Made by a program: the position numbers and the translations under genes
Shown: positions 1 through 7,947 of the stretch, one piece after another
Numbering within the stretch: position 1 is the first letter of the stretch
Layout of the letters: every line of letters begins with the position of its first letter
Source: Shewanella sp. VB17
GTDB lineage: Bacteria; Pseudomonadota; Gammaproteobacteria; Enterobacterales; Shewanellaceae
NCBI RefSeq assembly: GCF_013248905.1
Contig: NZ_JABRVS010000001.1
Coordinates: 2,046,001-2,110,000 of the forward strand
Reading direction: 5' to 3'
Length of the DNA stretch: 64,000 bases
The notes under the pieces: generated by a model
What the model saw: only the letters and a program-made list of their open reading frames with translations
Database searches by the model: none
What the model was told of the DNA's origin: nothing

Positions 1-228
1 CTTGTTACTGGTTTGAATAATAGCCTTGATATGGATGCAGGTGGTGATATTGCAGGTAATCTGTCTGAACTGTACGACTTTATGTTAAGGAGGATCTCTG
101 AAGCCAATATAAACAATGATGTTCAAGCAATCAATGATGTTATCGATATTCTAAAAACAATTAAAGAAGGATGGGACGCTATTCCGGCCGATATGCATCA
201 TGTCGTGTCTCATACAGAAGCAATGTAA
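1..228 (+). CDS. fliS: Flagellin export chaperone FliS, C-terminal part
   Basis: The frame is open from base 1 and ends with TAA at 226-228, so only the last 75 residues are present. FliS binds flagellin in the cytoplasm, keeps it from polymerising and hands it to the export gate. The piece has the conserved late-FliS pattern: an LVTGLNNSLD stretch, then a helix with YDFMLRR and a final KEGWDAI segment. It sits just upstream of flrA, as in Shewanella and Vibrio polar flagellum clusters. The real start lies outside the window. Confidence 0.93.
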   Translation, partial: LVTGLNNSLDMDAGGDIAGNLSELYDFMLRRISEANINNDVQAINDVIDILKTIKEGWDAIPADMHHVVSHTEAM

Positions 229-409
229 TTCTTTCTCATGTAGTGACAGGGTGTTCAATTGCTCATTGATTCATCCAAGTCAATTTATTGACTTCATTAT
301 TTTGATTTGTTGATTATCTTCAGTAAAAAATCTGCTAAAATCAATTCAATGGAGCATAAAATGCATCAGGTACTTGCTAATAGTTTGCTGATAATACACT
401 ATTCCTGTG

Positions 410-444
410 GTAGTGTTTTGTTCTACACAGATTGGAAACACTAC
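410..444 (+). promoter_or_regulatory. Inverted repeat in the flrA upstream region
   Basis: Perfect 9-bp arms GTAGTGTTT (410-418) and AAACACTAC (436-444) are separated by 17 bases. The repeat lies in the 282-bp gap between fliS and flrA, about 70 bases before the flrA start. It could be an mRNA hairpin in the flrA leader or an operator for a regulator of the flagellar master gene. No run of T follows, so it is not an obvious terminator. I see no convincing sigma-70 promoter here. The function is inference. Confidence 0.35.
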
Positions 445-510
445 TTCAGTTTTAAAACAATAAACTTAATCATTAATTTCGAATAATAACGAGCGCTTTA
501 TGGCTTTTGA

Positions 511-1944
511 ATGATGCAAACTGATCAACGAATTCTACTTGTAGGTAAACAGTCTGAGCGAATTAATCGCTTATCGTGTGTATGTGAATTTTTGGGCGAG
601 CAAGTTGAGTTAGTTGCTGTCGATAAACTCGAACTACGTATTAAGAATACTCGATTTAGAGCCTTAATTATCTCTGCGGATATGCAATCTAAAGCGTTAC
701 TTCAATCTTTTGCAGTGGCTTTACCTTGGCAACCTATATTATTGTTAGGTGACATGGAAGACATTGTCTCGTCTAATGTGCTCGGCCATATTGAAGAACC
801 TCTCAATTATCCACAATTGACAGAGCTGCTGCACTTTTGTCAGGTTTTTGGGCAGGCTAAAAAACCAGATGTCCCTATAAGTGTCAATCAAACTAAATTA
901 TTTAGAAGCATGGTTGGTAGGAGTGATGGGATAGCTCAGGTACGCCATTTGATTAATCAAGTTGCTCCTTCTGATGCTACTGTACTTGTTTTAGGCCAGT
1001 CAGGTACAGGTAAAGAAGTCGTTGCAAGAAATATTCATTATATTTCAGAACGACGCGATGGGCCTTTTATCCCTATTAACTGTGGTGCTATACCTCCAGA
1101 ATTACTGGAAAGTGAGCTTTTCGGTCATGAAAAGGGATCTTTCACTGGTGCGATAAGTGCACGTAAGGGGCGGTTTGAATTAGCTGAAAAAGGAACCTTG
1201 TTCTTAGATGAAATTGGCGATATGCCTCTGCAGATGCAAGTCAAATTATTGAGGGTATTGCAAGAACGCGTGTTTGAACGAGTCGGTGGCAATAAGCCTA
1301 TTCATACCGATGTTCGTGTCGTAGCTGCGACTCATCGTGAATTAGAGTCCATGATTTTAGAAGGTGAATTTAGAGAAGATCTTTACTATAGACTGAATGT
1401 TTTTCCTATTGAAATGCCTGCGTTATGCGAGCGAAAAAATGATATTCCTCTGTTGCTGCAAGAATTAGTAAGCCGTGTGTATAACGAAGGTAGAGGTAAA
1501 GTACGCTTTACTCAAAGAGCAATCGAGTCACTAAAAGAGCATATTTGGTCCGGTAATGTCAGAGAGTTATCTAATTTGGTTGAACGTTTGACTATTCTCT
1601 ATCCTGGTGGCTTAGTGGATGTGAATGATTTGCCAATTAAATATCGCCATATCGACGTGCCTGAATATTGTGTTGAAGTCAGTGAAGAGGAGCTTGAACG
1701 TGATGCACTCGCTTCTATTTTTAGTAATGAAGAGCCTATCGCTATTCCAGAAACTCGTTTTCCAAGTGAATTACCACCAGAAGGCGTAAACCTTAAAGAT
1801 CTATTGGCTGAGCTTGAAATCGATATGATTAGACAAGCTTTAGAGCAGCAAGATAACGTTGTGGCTAGAGCGGCCGAAATGCTAGGGATTAGGCGAACAA
1901 CACTAGTTGAAAAAATGAGAAAGTATGGCATGGGAAAAGAATAG
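511..1944 (+). CDS. flrA: Sigma-54-dependent flagellar master regulator FlrA
   Basis: FlrA (FleQ in Pseudomonas) is the class I activator that opens sigma-54 promoters of class II genes such as flrBC and fliE. The 477 residues show a receiver-like N-terminus without a clear phospho-acceptor aspartate, a AAA+ domain with Walker A GQSGTGKE at about 162-169, a sigma-54 contact loop written GSFTGA at about 209 in place of GAFTGA, a GNVREL segment, and a Fis-type helix-turn-helix at the C-terminus. Two ATG codons stand in tandem at 511 and 514 and no strong ribosome site is visible before them. The gene is followed by a strong terminator, so flrA is probably its own transcript. FleQ proteins also bind cyclic di-GMP; whether this one does cannot be read from the sequence. 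Confidence 0.96.
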   Translation: MMQTDQRILLVGKQSERINRLSCVCEFLGEQVELVAVDKLELRIKNTRFRALIISADMQSKALLQSFAVALPWQPILLLGDMEDIVSSNVLGHIEEPLNYPQLTELLHFCQVFGQAKKPDVPISVNQTKLFRSMVGRSDGIAQVRHLINQVAPSDATVLVLGQSGTGKEVVARNIHYISERRDGPFIPINCGAIPPELLESELFGHEKGSFTGAISARKGRFELAEKGTLFLDEIGDMPLQMQVKLLRVLQERVFERVGGNKPIHTDVRVVAATHRELESMILEGEFREDLYYRLNVFPIEMPALCERKNDIPLLLQELVSRVYNEGRGKVRFTQRAIESLKEHIWSGNVRELSNLVERLTILYPGGLVDVNDLPIKYRHIDVPEYCVEVSEEELERDALASIFSNEEPIAIPETRFPSELPPEGVNLKDLLAELEIDMIRQALEQQDNVVARAAEMLGIRRTTLVEKMRKYGMGKE

Positions 1945-1984
1945 TGGCATAGCGTATTTATGCTTTTATTTATAGACATTACAG

Positions 1985-2028
1985 CCTCATATATGGGTGA
2001 TAATATCACCGCTATATGAGGTTTTTTT
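1985..2028 (+). terminator. Rho-independent terminator after flrA
   Basis: Arms CCTCATATA (1985-1993) and TATATGAGG (2013-2021) enclose a nested hairpin GGTGAT/ATCACC (1996-2001 and 2005-2010). Eight T residues follow at 2022-2029. This separates flrA from flrBC. Confidence 0.9.
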
Positions 2029-2050
2029 TATTTATGATGTTTGTTTTTTT

Positions 2051-2073
2051 GATGATAAGTGATAATTATCATC
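2051..2073. promoter_or_regulatory. Palindromic operator-like site upstream of flrB (Fur-box-like)
   Basis: GATGATAA (2051-2058) and TTATCATC (2066-2073) form an inverted repeat, with the perfect palindrome TGATAATTATCA nested at 2060-2071. The sequence resembles the core of Fur boxes (TGATAAT-N-ATTATCA). It lies about 60 bases before the flrB sigma-54 promoter, where an upstream activator such as FlrA, or a repressor such as Fur, could act. AT-rich palindromes also occur by chance, so the call is tentative. Confidence 0.35.
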
Positions 2074-2131
2074 TTTATTTAGGGTGGTTAAATAATAAAA
2101 AAAACATTAATTTAACCTTGTTGTTTTTTTC

Positions 2132-2148
2132 TGGCTTAAAATCTGCAT
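2132..2148 (+). promoter_or_regulatory. Sigma-54 promoter of flrBC
   Basis: TGGCTTAAAATCTGCAT has the invariant GG (2133-2134) and GC (2145-2146) exactly ten bases apart, with a good TGGC and TGCA frame. Transcription should begin near 2158, leaving a leader of about 27 bases before flrB. This fits the class II promoter activated by FlrA. Confidence 0.85.
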
Positions 2149-2184
2149 AAACCCCGTCAGTAGCAATTTTTTGACGGAGTGGAT

Positions 2185-3303
2185 ATGCCTGTAAACTCTC
2201 AAATACTATGCGATAAAGTGGCTCTGCATGCCAATCAGTGGTTGGACACGGCATCTGGAGTCAATATGTCCAACCGGATTGAACGTATTTTACATGCGAT
2301 GCCATCGGGGGTTGTCATTATCAATGATGATGGACGAGTGACTGATGTTAATCCGGTAGCATCGACACTATTAGGATTACCTTTAGTGGGGGTAAAGTGG
2401 ATTGAAGTTATCAATCGTGCTTTTGCTCCTCAAGATGATGATGGGCATGAGGTTTCACTTCGTAATGGCCGTAGAGTCAAACTTGCCATCACTCCTCTTA
2501 CACCCGAAGCTGGGCAGTTAATCGTGCTCACCGATTTGACTGAAACCCGTCTTCTACAAAAAAATATCTCCCATCTACAGCGACTGTCAGCTTTAGGTAA
2601 AATGGTGGCAACATTAGCTCATCAAGTACGTACCCCATTGACAGCTGCTTTGTTGTACGCATCAAATCTAGGTAGCCTAAAATTGACTGATAGGTCAAGA
2701 AGACGATTTCAAACTAAGCTAGTCGATAGGCTTAATGAATTAGAGCATCAGGTTAATGACATGCTCTTGATGGCGAAGGGTCGTCCACAAGACAAAGGTG
2801 AGCCAGAATATATTTCAACGGTAATGACAAGCGTATTAGCTAATTGTGAGCCTATTGCCGAGCAGCATTTATGCCAGTTAGAGTTTGTTGACACTTCTAA
2901 TAGTTTATTTTTTGCTAACCATAGTGCGTTAAGCTCTGCGATTAATAATCTTGTTGTCAACAGTATTGAAGCGGGATCGACTAAGGTCAAAATTCAAGGG
3001 TATGAAACAGATTCGTGTTTACACATCGACATTATCGATAATGGTCAAGGCTTAGACAAAGCAATGCAGCATAAGGTGCTTGAGCCCTTCTTCACCACAA
3101 AGCCACAAGGTACTGGACTGGGATTAGCAGTCGTGCAGTCCGTTGTGGCTAATCATAATGGCAAGATGCAACTTAGATGTGAAAAAAATAATGGGTGTAG
3201 AGCTTTGTTGCATTTTCCCAAAATAGTGGGGAATGAAACTGAGCAGTCAAATCCGTTTTACTGCAGTAAAGATGATGGAGGGACTGACTATGTCAGAAGG
3301 TAA
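2185..3303 (+). CDS. flrB: Flagellar sensor histidine kinase FlrB
   Basis: FlrB is the soluble kinase that phosphorylates FlrC in the class III step of polar flagellar synthesis. The product has 372 residues and no membrane segment. A PAS-like domain (about 30-120, with NDDGRVTDVNP) precedes the dimerisation helix with phospho-acceptor His146 in LAHQVRTPLT. The ATPase domain has the N box near NSIEAG and the G boxes DNGQGLD and GTGLGLAVVQ. I chose ATG at 2185 because GGAG lies five bases before it; a GTG at 2179 in frame is less likely. It overlaps flrC by 14 bases, so the two proteins are made from one transcript. Confidence 0.93.
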   Translation: MPVNSQILCDKVALHANQWLDTASGVNMSNRIERILHAMPSGVVIINDDGRVTDVNPVASTLLGLPLVGVKWIEVINRAFAPQDDDGHEVSLRNGRRVKLAITPLTPEAGQLIVLTDLTETRLLQKNISHLQRLSALGKMVATLAHQVRTPLTAALLYASNLGSLKLTDRSRRRFQTKLVDRLNELEHQVNDMLLMAKGRPQDKGEPEYISTVMTSVLANCEPIAEQHLCQLEFVDTSNSLFFANHSALSSAINNLVVNSIEAGSTKVKIQGYETDSCLHIDIIDNGQGLDKAMQHKVLEPFFTTKPQGTGLGLAVVQSVVANHNGKMQLRCEKNNGCRALLHFPKIVGNETEQSNPFYCSKDDGGTDYVRR

Positions 3304-4648
3304 GTTATTACTGGTCGAAGATGATCGTGCACTTCGTGAAGCCTTACTCGATACCTTATTGATGGCACATTATGAATGCATTGATGTTGCTTCTGCTGAA
3401 GATGCAATTATAAAACTTAAAAATGAGTCATTTGATATGGTGATCAGTGATGTGCAGATGGAAGGGATCGGTGGCATAGGTTTACTGAACTATCTTCAGC
3501 AACAGCATGCTCACGTGCCGATATTGTTAATGACAGCATATGCGACGATAGACAATGCCGTTAATGCGATGAAATTAGGTGCTGTTGACTATTTGGCAAA
3601 ACCTTTTGCACCAGAGGTGCTATTAAATCAAGTTTCTCGTTATTTGAAGCCTAAATTGTCTCATGAGCAACCTGTTGTTGCAGATGAAAAAAGTTTAGCT
3701 TTATTGTCGTTAGCGCAGCGAGTTGCCACCTCTGATGCTTCTGTGATGATAATGGGCCCCAGTGGCTCAGGTAAGGAAGTACTTGCCCGGTTTATTCATC
3801 TCAACAGTTCACGTTCAGAACAACCATTTGTTGCGATTAATTGTGCTGCAATTCCTGAAAATATGCTTGAAGCCACATTGTTTGGCTATGAAAAAGGCGC
3901 TTTTACTGGCGCTTATCAAGCTTGCCCTGGTAAGTTTGAACAGGCACAAGGAGGCACATTATTACTTGACGAAATTTCTGAAATGGAGCTAGGGCTGCAA
4001 GCTAAACTGCTACGTGTTTTACAAGAGAAAGAGGTTGAGCGTATTGGTGGACGTAAGAATATTAAACTTGATGTTAGGGTGTTGGCAACATCGAATCGTG
4101 ATCTCAAATCAATGGCAAAATCTGGTGAATTTAGAGAAGATCTTTACTACAGAATTAATGTTTTTCCTCTCACTTGGCCTGCATTGCATCAAAGGCCTGC
4201 TGATATATTACCATTGGCGAGACATTTATTGTTAAGGCATGCAATCACCAGCGGGTTCACTGAGGTGCCGAAATTAGAAGAAAGTGCCGTACGCCGATTA
4301 CTGACTTATCGATGGCCTGGTAATGTCAGGGAGTTAGATAATGTGATCCAGCGAGCGTTAATTATTATGAGCGGACATAGCATTACAGCGAACGAGATTA
4401 TTATTGATGCTGATGAGGTGATATTAACACAGGATAAAAAACGCCCATCAAGTGGTTTAGAGGATTCTGTTGAATTGGATGCTTTGGGTGATGAATTAAA
4501 AGCGCAAGAGCATGTCATTATCTTGGAGACATTGACTCAATGTCAAGGGAGTCGAAAGCTAGTGGCTGAACGATTAGGAATAAGTGCCAGAACACTAAGA
4601 TATAAAATGGCGAAAATGAGAGATTCAGGTATACAGATCCCCGCATAG
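3290..4648 (+). CDS. flrC: Sigma-54-dependent flagellar response regulator FlrC
   Basis: FlrC is phosphorylated by FlrB and activates class III sigma-54 flagellar promoters. The 452-residue product has a receiver domain with Asp54 in VISDVQMEG and lysine in YLAKPFAP, a AAA+ domain with Walker A GPSGSGKE, an intact GAFTGA loop, GNVRELDNVI, and a C-terminal Fis-type helix-turn-helix (VAERLGISARTLRYK). The start at 3290 has GGAGGGA about six bases upstream and lies inside the end of flrB. After the stop, an inverted repeat with ATCCCC (4637-4642) and GGGGAT (4656-4661) may be a weak terminator. Confidence 0.95.
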   Translation: MSEGKLLLVEDDRALREALLDTLLMAHYECIDVASAEDAIIKLKNESFDMVISDVQMEGIGGIGLLNYLQQQHAHVPILLMTAYATIDNAVNAMKLGAVDYLAKPFAPEVLLNQVSRYLKPKLSHEQPVVADEKSLALLSLAQRVATSDASVMIMGPSGSGKEVLARFIHLNSSRSEQPFVAINCAAIPENMLEATLFGYEKGAFTGAYQACPGKFEQAQGGTLLLDEISEMELGLQAKLLRVLQEKEVERIGGRKNIKLDVRVLATSNRDLKSMAKSGEFREDLYYRINVFPLTWPALHQRPADILPLARHLLLRHAITSGFTEVPKLEESAVRRLLTYRWPGNVRELDNVIQRALIIMSGHSITANEIIIDADEVILTQDKKRPSSGLEDSVELDALGDELKAQEHVIILETLTQCQGSRKLVAERLGISARTLRYKMAKMRDSGIQIPA

Positions 4649-4691
4649 TCATGATGGGGATTTATTGATATCGTACTAAAAAATCACATTT

Positions 4692-4708
4692 TGGCAGGAT
4701 TATTGCAT
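4692..4708 (+). promoter_or_regulatory. Sigma-54 promoter of the fliE operon
   Basis: TGGCAGGATTATTGCAT is close to the ideal TGGCAC-N5-TTGCA, with GG (4693-4694) and GC (4705-4706) ten bases apart. Transcription should start near 4718, about 65 bases before fliE. It probably drives fliEFGHIJ and perhaps the genes beyond. Confidence 0.92.
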
Positions 4709-4729
4709 TTAACTAGTTAACAGTCATTT

Positions 4730-4747
4730 CTGTCAACTATCTGTCAA
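4730..4747 (+). promoter_or_regulatory. Direct repeat in fliE leader, PhoB-box-like or FlrC site
   Basis: CTGTCAA occurs twice with four bases between (4730-4736 and 4741-4747), an 11-bp period. This is the layout of a PhoB box (two CTGTCAT-like heptamers, N4 between). It lies at about +12 to +30 relative to the inferred sigma-54 start, a position suited to repression. Known FlrC enhancer sites in Vibrio also lie downstream of the promoter, so the repeat may instead bind FlrC. Confidence 0.4.
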
Positions 4748-4782
4748 TACTTTACTTTTAGTCGACTATTTTGGAGGAAGTT

Positions 4783-5115
4783 ATGCAAATTAGTGCTAAT
4801 TCTTTACTGCAAGAGATGCAGTCACTCAGTGGTGAGATCCCTACTGGGAATATTAATCCCCAAATAACTCAGCAAATAAATAATACATCTGGTAGTGATT
4901 TTGGTGATCTACTCTCACAAGCGGTTAAAAGTGTTGGCGAACTTCAGGCCAATTCAGGATCCTTGGCAACTCGGTTGGATATGGGAGATAACAGAGTCAC
5001 ATTATCTGAGACTGTTATTGCCAGAGAAAAATCCAGTGTTGCATTTGAAGCCACAGTTCAAGTTAGAAATAAGCTTATTGAAGCATATAAATCTATTATG
5101 AGTATGCCAGTATAA
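4783..5115 (+). CDS. fliE: Flagellar hook-basal body protein FliE
   Basis: FliE (110 residues here) joins the MS ring to the proximal rod. The C-terminal half carries the family pattern, with SVAFEATVQVRNKLIEAY close to the end and the terminal MSMPV. ATG at 4783 is preceded by GGAGG five bases upstream, which favours it over a TTG at 4771. It is the first gene behind the sigma-54 promoter at 4692, and 77 bases separate it from fliF. No signal peptide is visible, as expected for a type III export substrate. Confidence 0.95.
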   Translation: MQISANSLLQEMQSLSGEIPTGNINPQITQQINNTSGSDFGDLLSQAVKSVGELQANSGSLATRLDMGDNRVTLSETVIAREKSSVAFEATVQVRNKLIEAYKSIMSMPV

Positions 5116-5192
5116 TTCATTCGTCATACTCCTTTTTGTATTTTAATAGTATTTTGCTCACACGTTAGAGAATAGACAAGTAGGGATATATT

Positions 5193-6911
5193 TTGAGTAC
5201 AGATATGGTTGTAGGTACTGATCCTGCTCTAGATGATGATATGGCAGATGGTGTACAAGAAGAGAATAAATCTGGCGGACTTGGCTCCTTTGGGGGAGTG
5301 GATATGTTACGTCAGGTAACGATGATTATTGCATTGGCAATTTGTCTTGCTGTTGCTGTATCTGTGATGTTATGGGCGCAAGAGCCTGAATTCAGGCCGT
5401 TGGGGAAAATGGCGACAGAAGATATGATCATGGTGCTAGATGTACTGGATAAAAATAAAATCATTTATAAGATTGAAGGCGATGTTGTTAAAGTACCTGA
5501 AGATGAATATCAAAATGTTAAATTGATGTTGAGCCGAGAAGGAGTGACGAGTTCTGCCAGTGAGAATGATTATTTAAGCCAAGATGCTGGGTTTGGTGTC
5601 AGTCAACGCATGGAAATGGCAAGATTAAAGCATAGCCAAGAGCTCAATTTAGCAAGAGCGATTGAAGAGTTGCGAAGTGTCAGTCGTGCAAAAGTCATAT
5701 TGGCCATTCCAAAAGAAAATGTCTTTGCAAGAAATCGTTCAAAACCGAGTGCAACAGTGGTGATAAATGCTCGGCGTGGTGGAGTAGGGCAAGAAGAAGT
5801 GGATTCAATTGTTGATATAGTCGCTTCAGCAGTACAAGGATTAGAGCCTACTAGAGTCACTGTGACGGACTCTAACGGTCGCTTACTCAATTCAGGTAGC
5901 CAAGATGGAGTGTCAGCAAGGGCTAGGCGTGAATCCGAACTTGTTCAGCAAAAAGAATCAGAATATCGTAATAAAGTTGATTCCATTTTAATGCCGATCC
6001 TTGGTCCTGAAAATTTTACTTCTCAAGTTGATGTGAGTATGGACTTTACTGCTGTAGAGCAAACAACTAAACGATTTAATCCCGATCTTCCAGCTCTGCG
6101 CAGCGAGATGACGGTTGAAAATAATGCTAACTCTGGGCTCATTGGTGGAATACCTGGAGCATTAAGTAATCAACCACCAATGGAAGCGAATATCCCACAA
6201 GATGCACTGAATAAGGATGCAAATGAAAGCAGTAAAAGTTCAGGAACTTCACATAAAGAAGCCACTCGAAATTTCGAATTAGATACTACAATCAGCCATA
6301 CTCGACAACAAATAGGTGTAGTGAGGCGAGTGAGTGTATCGGTTGCTGTAGACTTTAAGCTAGGGCCTGCTTCGGAAGATGGTCAAGTCAACCGCATACC
6401 TAGAACAGAGCAAGAGATGGCCAATATTCGGCGTCTACTCGAAGGGGCTGTCGGGTTTAATACTCAGCGAGGTGATGCGATTGAAGTGGTGAGCGTCCCC
6501 TTTATGGATCAATTGATTGAAGAAGCGCCTGCAGTAAAAGCATGGGAACAACCTTGGTTTTGGCGAGCCATTAAGTTAGCCATGGGAGGCATGGTTATTC
6601 TGCTGTTGATCTTGTTTGTTGTCAGACCTATGTTAAGTAAGCTTATTAATCCAAATAAAACAGACCTGCCAGATGAGCCTAAATTTGGTGATGAACTTGC
6701 TGAGATAGAAGATCAATATGCATCAGATACGCTGGGTATGTTAGACCGCCCTGATGCTGAATATAGTTACAATGATGATGGCTCTATTTTGATCCCTGAT
6801 TTACATAAAGACGATGACATGATTAAGGCAATTAGAGCGCTTGTTGCTAATGAGCCTGAACTGTCGACGCAAGTGATTAAAGGATGGTTACAAGAAGATG
6901 GACAAAGATAA
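5193..6911 (+). CDS. fliF: Flagellar MS-ring protein FliF
   Basis: FliF forms the MS ring in the inner membrane and houses the export gate. The 572-residue product has a first membrane segment at about 38-60 (MIIALAICLAVAVSVMLW), the secretin-like ring-building domains in the periplasm, a second membrane segment near 455-475, and a cytoplasmic C-terminal tail that binds FliG. The start is TTG at 5193: AGG sits seven bases before it, while the next ATG at 5205 is too far from any ribosome site. The end overlaps fliG by 14 bases. Confidence 0.95.
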   Translation: MSTDMVVGTDPALDDDMADGVQEENKSGGLGSFGGVDMLRQVTMIIALAICLAVAVSVMLWAQEPEFRPLGKMATEDMIMVLDVLDKNKIIYKIEGDVVKVPEDEYQNVKLMLSREGVTSSASENDYLSQDAGFGVSQRMEMARLKHSQELNLARAIEELRSVSRAKVILAIPKENVFARNRSKPSATVVINARRGGVGQEEVDSIVDIVASAVQGLEPTRVTVTDSNGRLLNSGSQDGVSARARRESELVQQKESEYRNKVDSILMPILGPENFTSQVDVSMDFTAVEQTTKRFNPDLPALRSEMTVENNANSGLIGGIPGALSNQPPMEANIPQDALNKDANESSKSSGTSHKEATRNFELDTTISHTRQQIGVVRRVSVSVAVDFKLGPASEDGQVNRIPRTEQEMANIRRLLEGAVGFNTQRGDAIEVVSVPFMDQLIEEAPAVKAWEQPWFWRAIKLAMGGMVILLLILFVVRPMLSKLINPNKTDLPDEPKFGDELAEIEDQYASDTLGMLDRPDAEYSYNDDGSILIPDLHKDDDMIKAIRALVANEPELSTQVIKGWLQEDGQR

Positions 6912-7947
6912 AGAAGTGGCAGAGGGGAGTGCTGGTGGGGGATCGTTAACCGATGAGCTTAGCGGTGCAGAGAAAACAGCAATATTATTGTTGAGTTTAA
7001 ATGAATCCGATGCCGCTTCTATTTTAAAGAACCTCGAGCCTAAACAAGTGCAAAAAGTCGGCATGGTCATGGCTGCGATGAATGATTTTGGTCAGGAAAA
7101 AGTGAAGGCAGTACATCAGCTTTTTCTTGATGAAGTGCAAAAATACTCTTCGATTGGTTTTAACAGCGAAGATTTTGTGCGCAAAGCGTTAACGGCTGCT
7201 TTAGGTGAAGATAAAGCGGGTAATCTGATTGAACAGATCATTATGGGAGGCGGGTCTAAGGGACTTGAATCTCTGAAATGGATGGACTCACGTCAAGTTG
7301 CGACAATTATTCAAAATGAACATCCGCAAATCCAAACCATTGTACTTTCCTATTTAGATCCAGATCAAGCGGCTGAAATTTTTTCTCAGTCACCAGAAAA
7401 CACACGTGTCGATTTATTGAAACGGATTGCCAATTTGGAAGAAGTTCAGCCTGCGGCATTGCAAGAGTTAAATGATATTATGGAGAAACAGTTCGCAGGG
7501 CAAGGAGGTGCGCAGGCTGCTAAAATGGGGGGGTTGAAGGCTGCTGCTAGTATCATGAATTTCTTAGATACAGGTGTTGAGAGCCAACTCATGGAAAGCT
7601 TACGAGAGACGGATGAAGAGATGGCTCAGCAGATACAAGATCTGATGTTTGTATTTGAAAACCTAATCGATGTTGATGATCAAGGTATACAAGCGCTATT
7701 GAGAGAAATTCAGCAGGATGTTTTGATGAAAGCCCTTAAAGGAGCTGATGATCTACTGAAAGAAAAAGTTCTCAAGAATATGTCTAAGCGCGCCGCGGAA
7801 TTACTGGCTGATGACTTAGAAGCCATGGGGCCAATTAGGATAAGCGAAGTTGAAGTCGCGCAAAAAGAAATTTTATCCATTGCGCGGCGTTTAAGTGATA
7901 GTGGTGAAATTATGTTAGGCGGTGGTGGCGGTGAAGAGTTCTTATAA
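6898..7947 (+). CDS. fliG: Flagellar motor switch protein FliG
   Basis: FliG (349 residues) forms the top of the C ring, links it to FliF and meets the stator for torque. The conserved NEHPQIQTIVLSYL segment of the middle domain is present, as is the C-terminal charged region with LMFVFENLIDVDDQGIQ and the torque helix around LLREIQQDVLMKALKG. A glycine run (GGGGGEE) close to the C-terminus is a small oddity. ATG at 6898 lies inside fliF, and the TAA shares its last A with the ATG of fliH, so translation is coupled on both sides. Confidence 0.97.
   Translation: MDKDKEVAEGSAGGGSLTDELSGAEKTAILLLSLNESDAASILKNLEPKQVQKVGMVMAAMNDFGQEKVKAVHQLFLDEVQKYSSIGFNSEDFVRKALTAALGEDKAGNLIEQIIMGGGSKGLESLKWMDSRQVATIIQNEHPQIQTIVLSYLDPDQAAEIFSQSPENTRVDLLKRIANLEEVQPAALQELNDIMEKQFAGQGGAQAAKMGGLKAAASIMNFLDTGVESQLMESLRETDEEMAQQIQDLMFVFENLIDVDDQGIQALLREIQQDVLMKALKGADDLLKEKVLKNMSKRAAELLADDLEAMGPIRISEVEVAQKEILSIARRLSDSGEIMLGGGGGEEFL

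Noticed and set aside
1599..2009. 136-residue - strand frame over the 3' end of flrA
   Set aside because: It covers the flrA helix-turn-helix coding region and the terminator; Ser-rich composition is typical of antisense frames.
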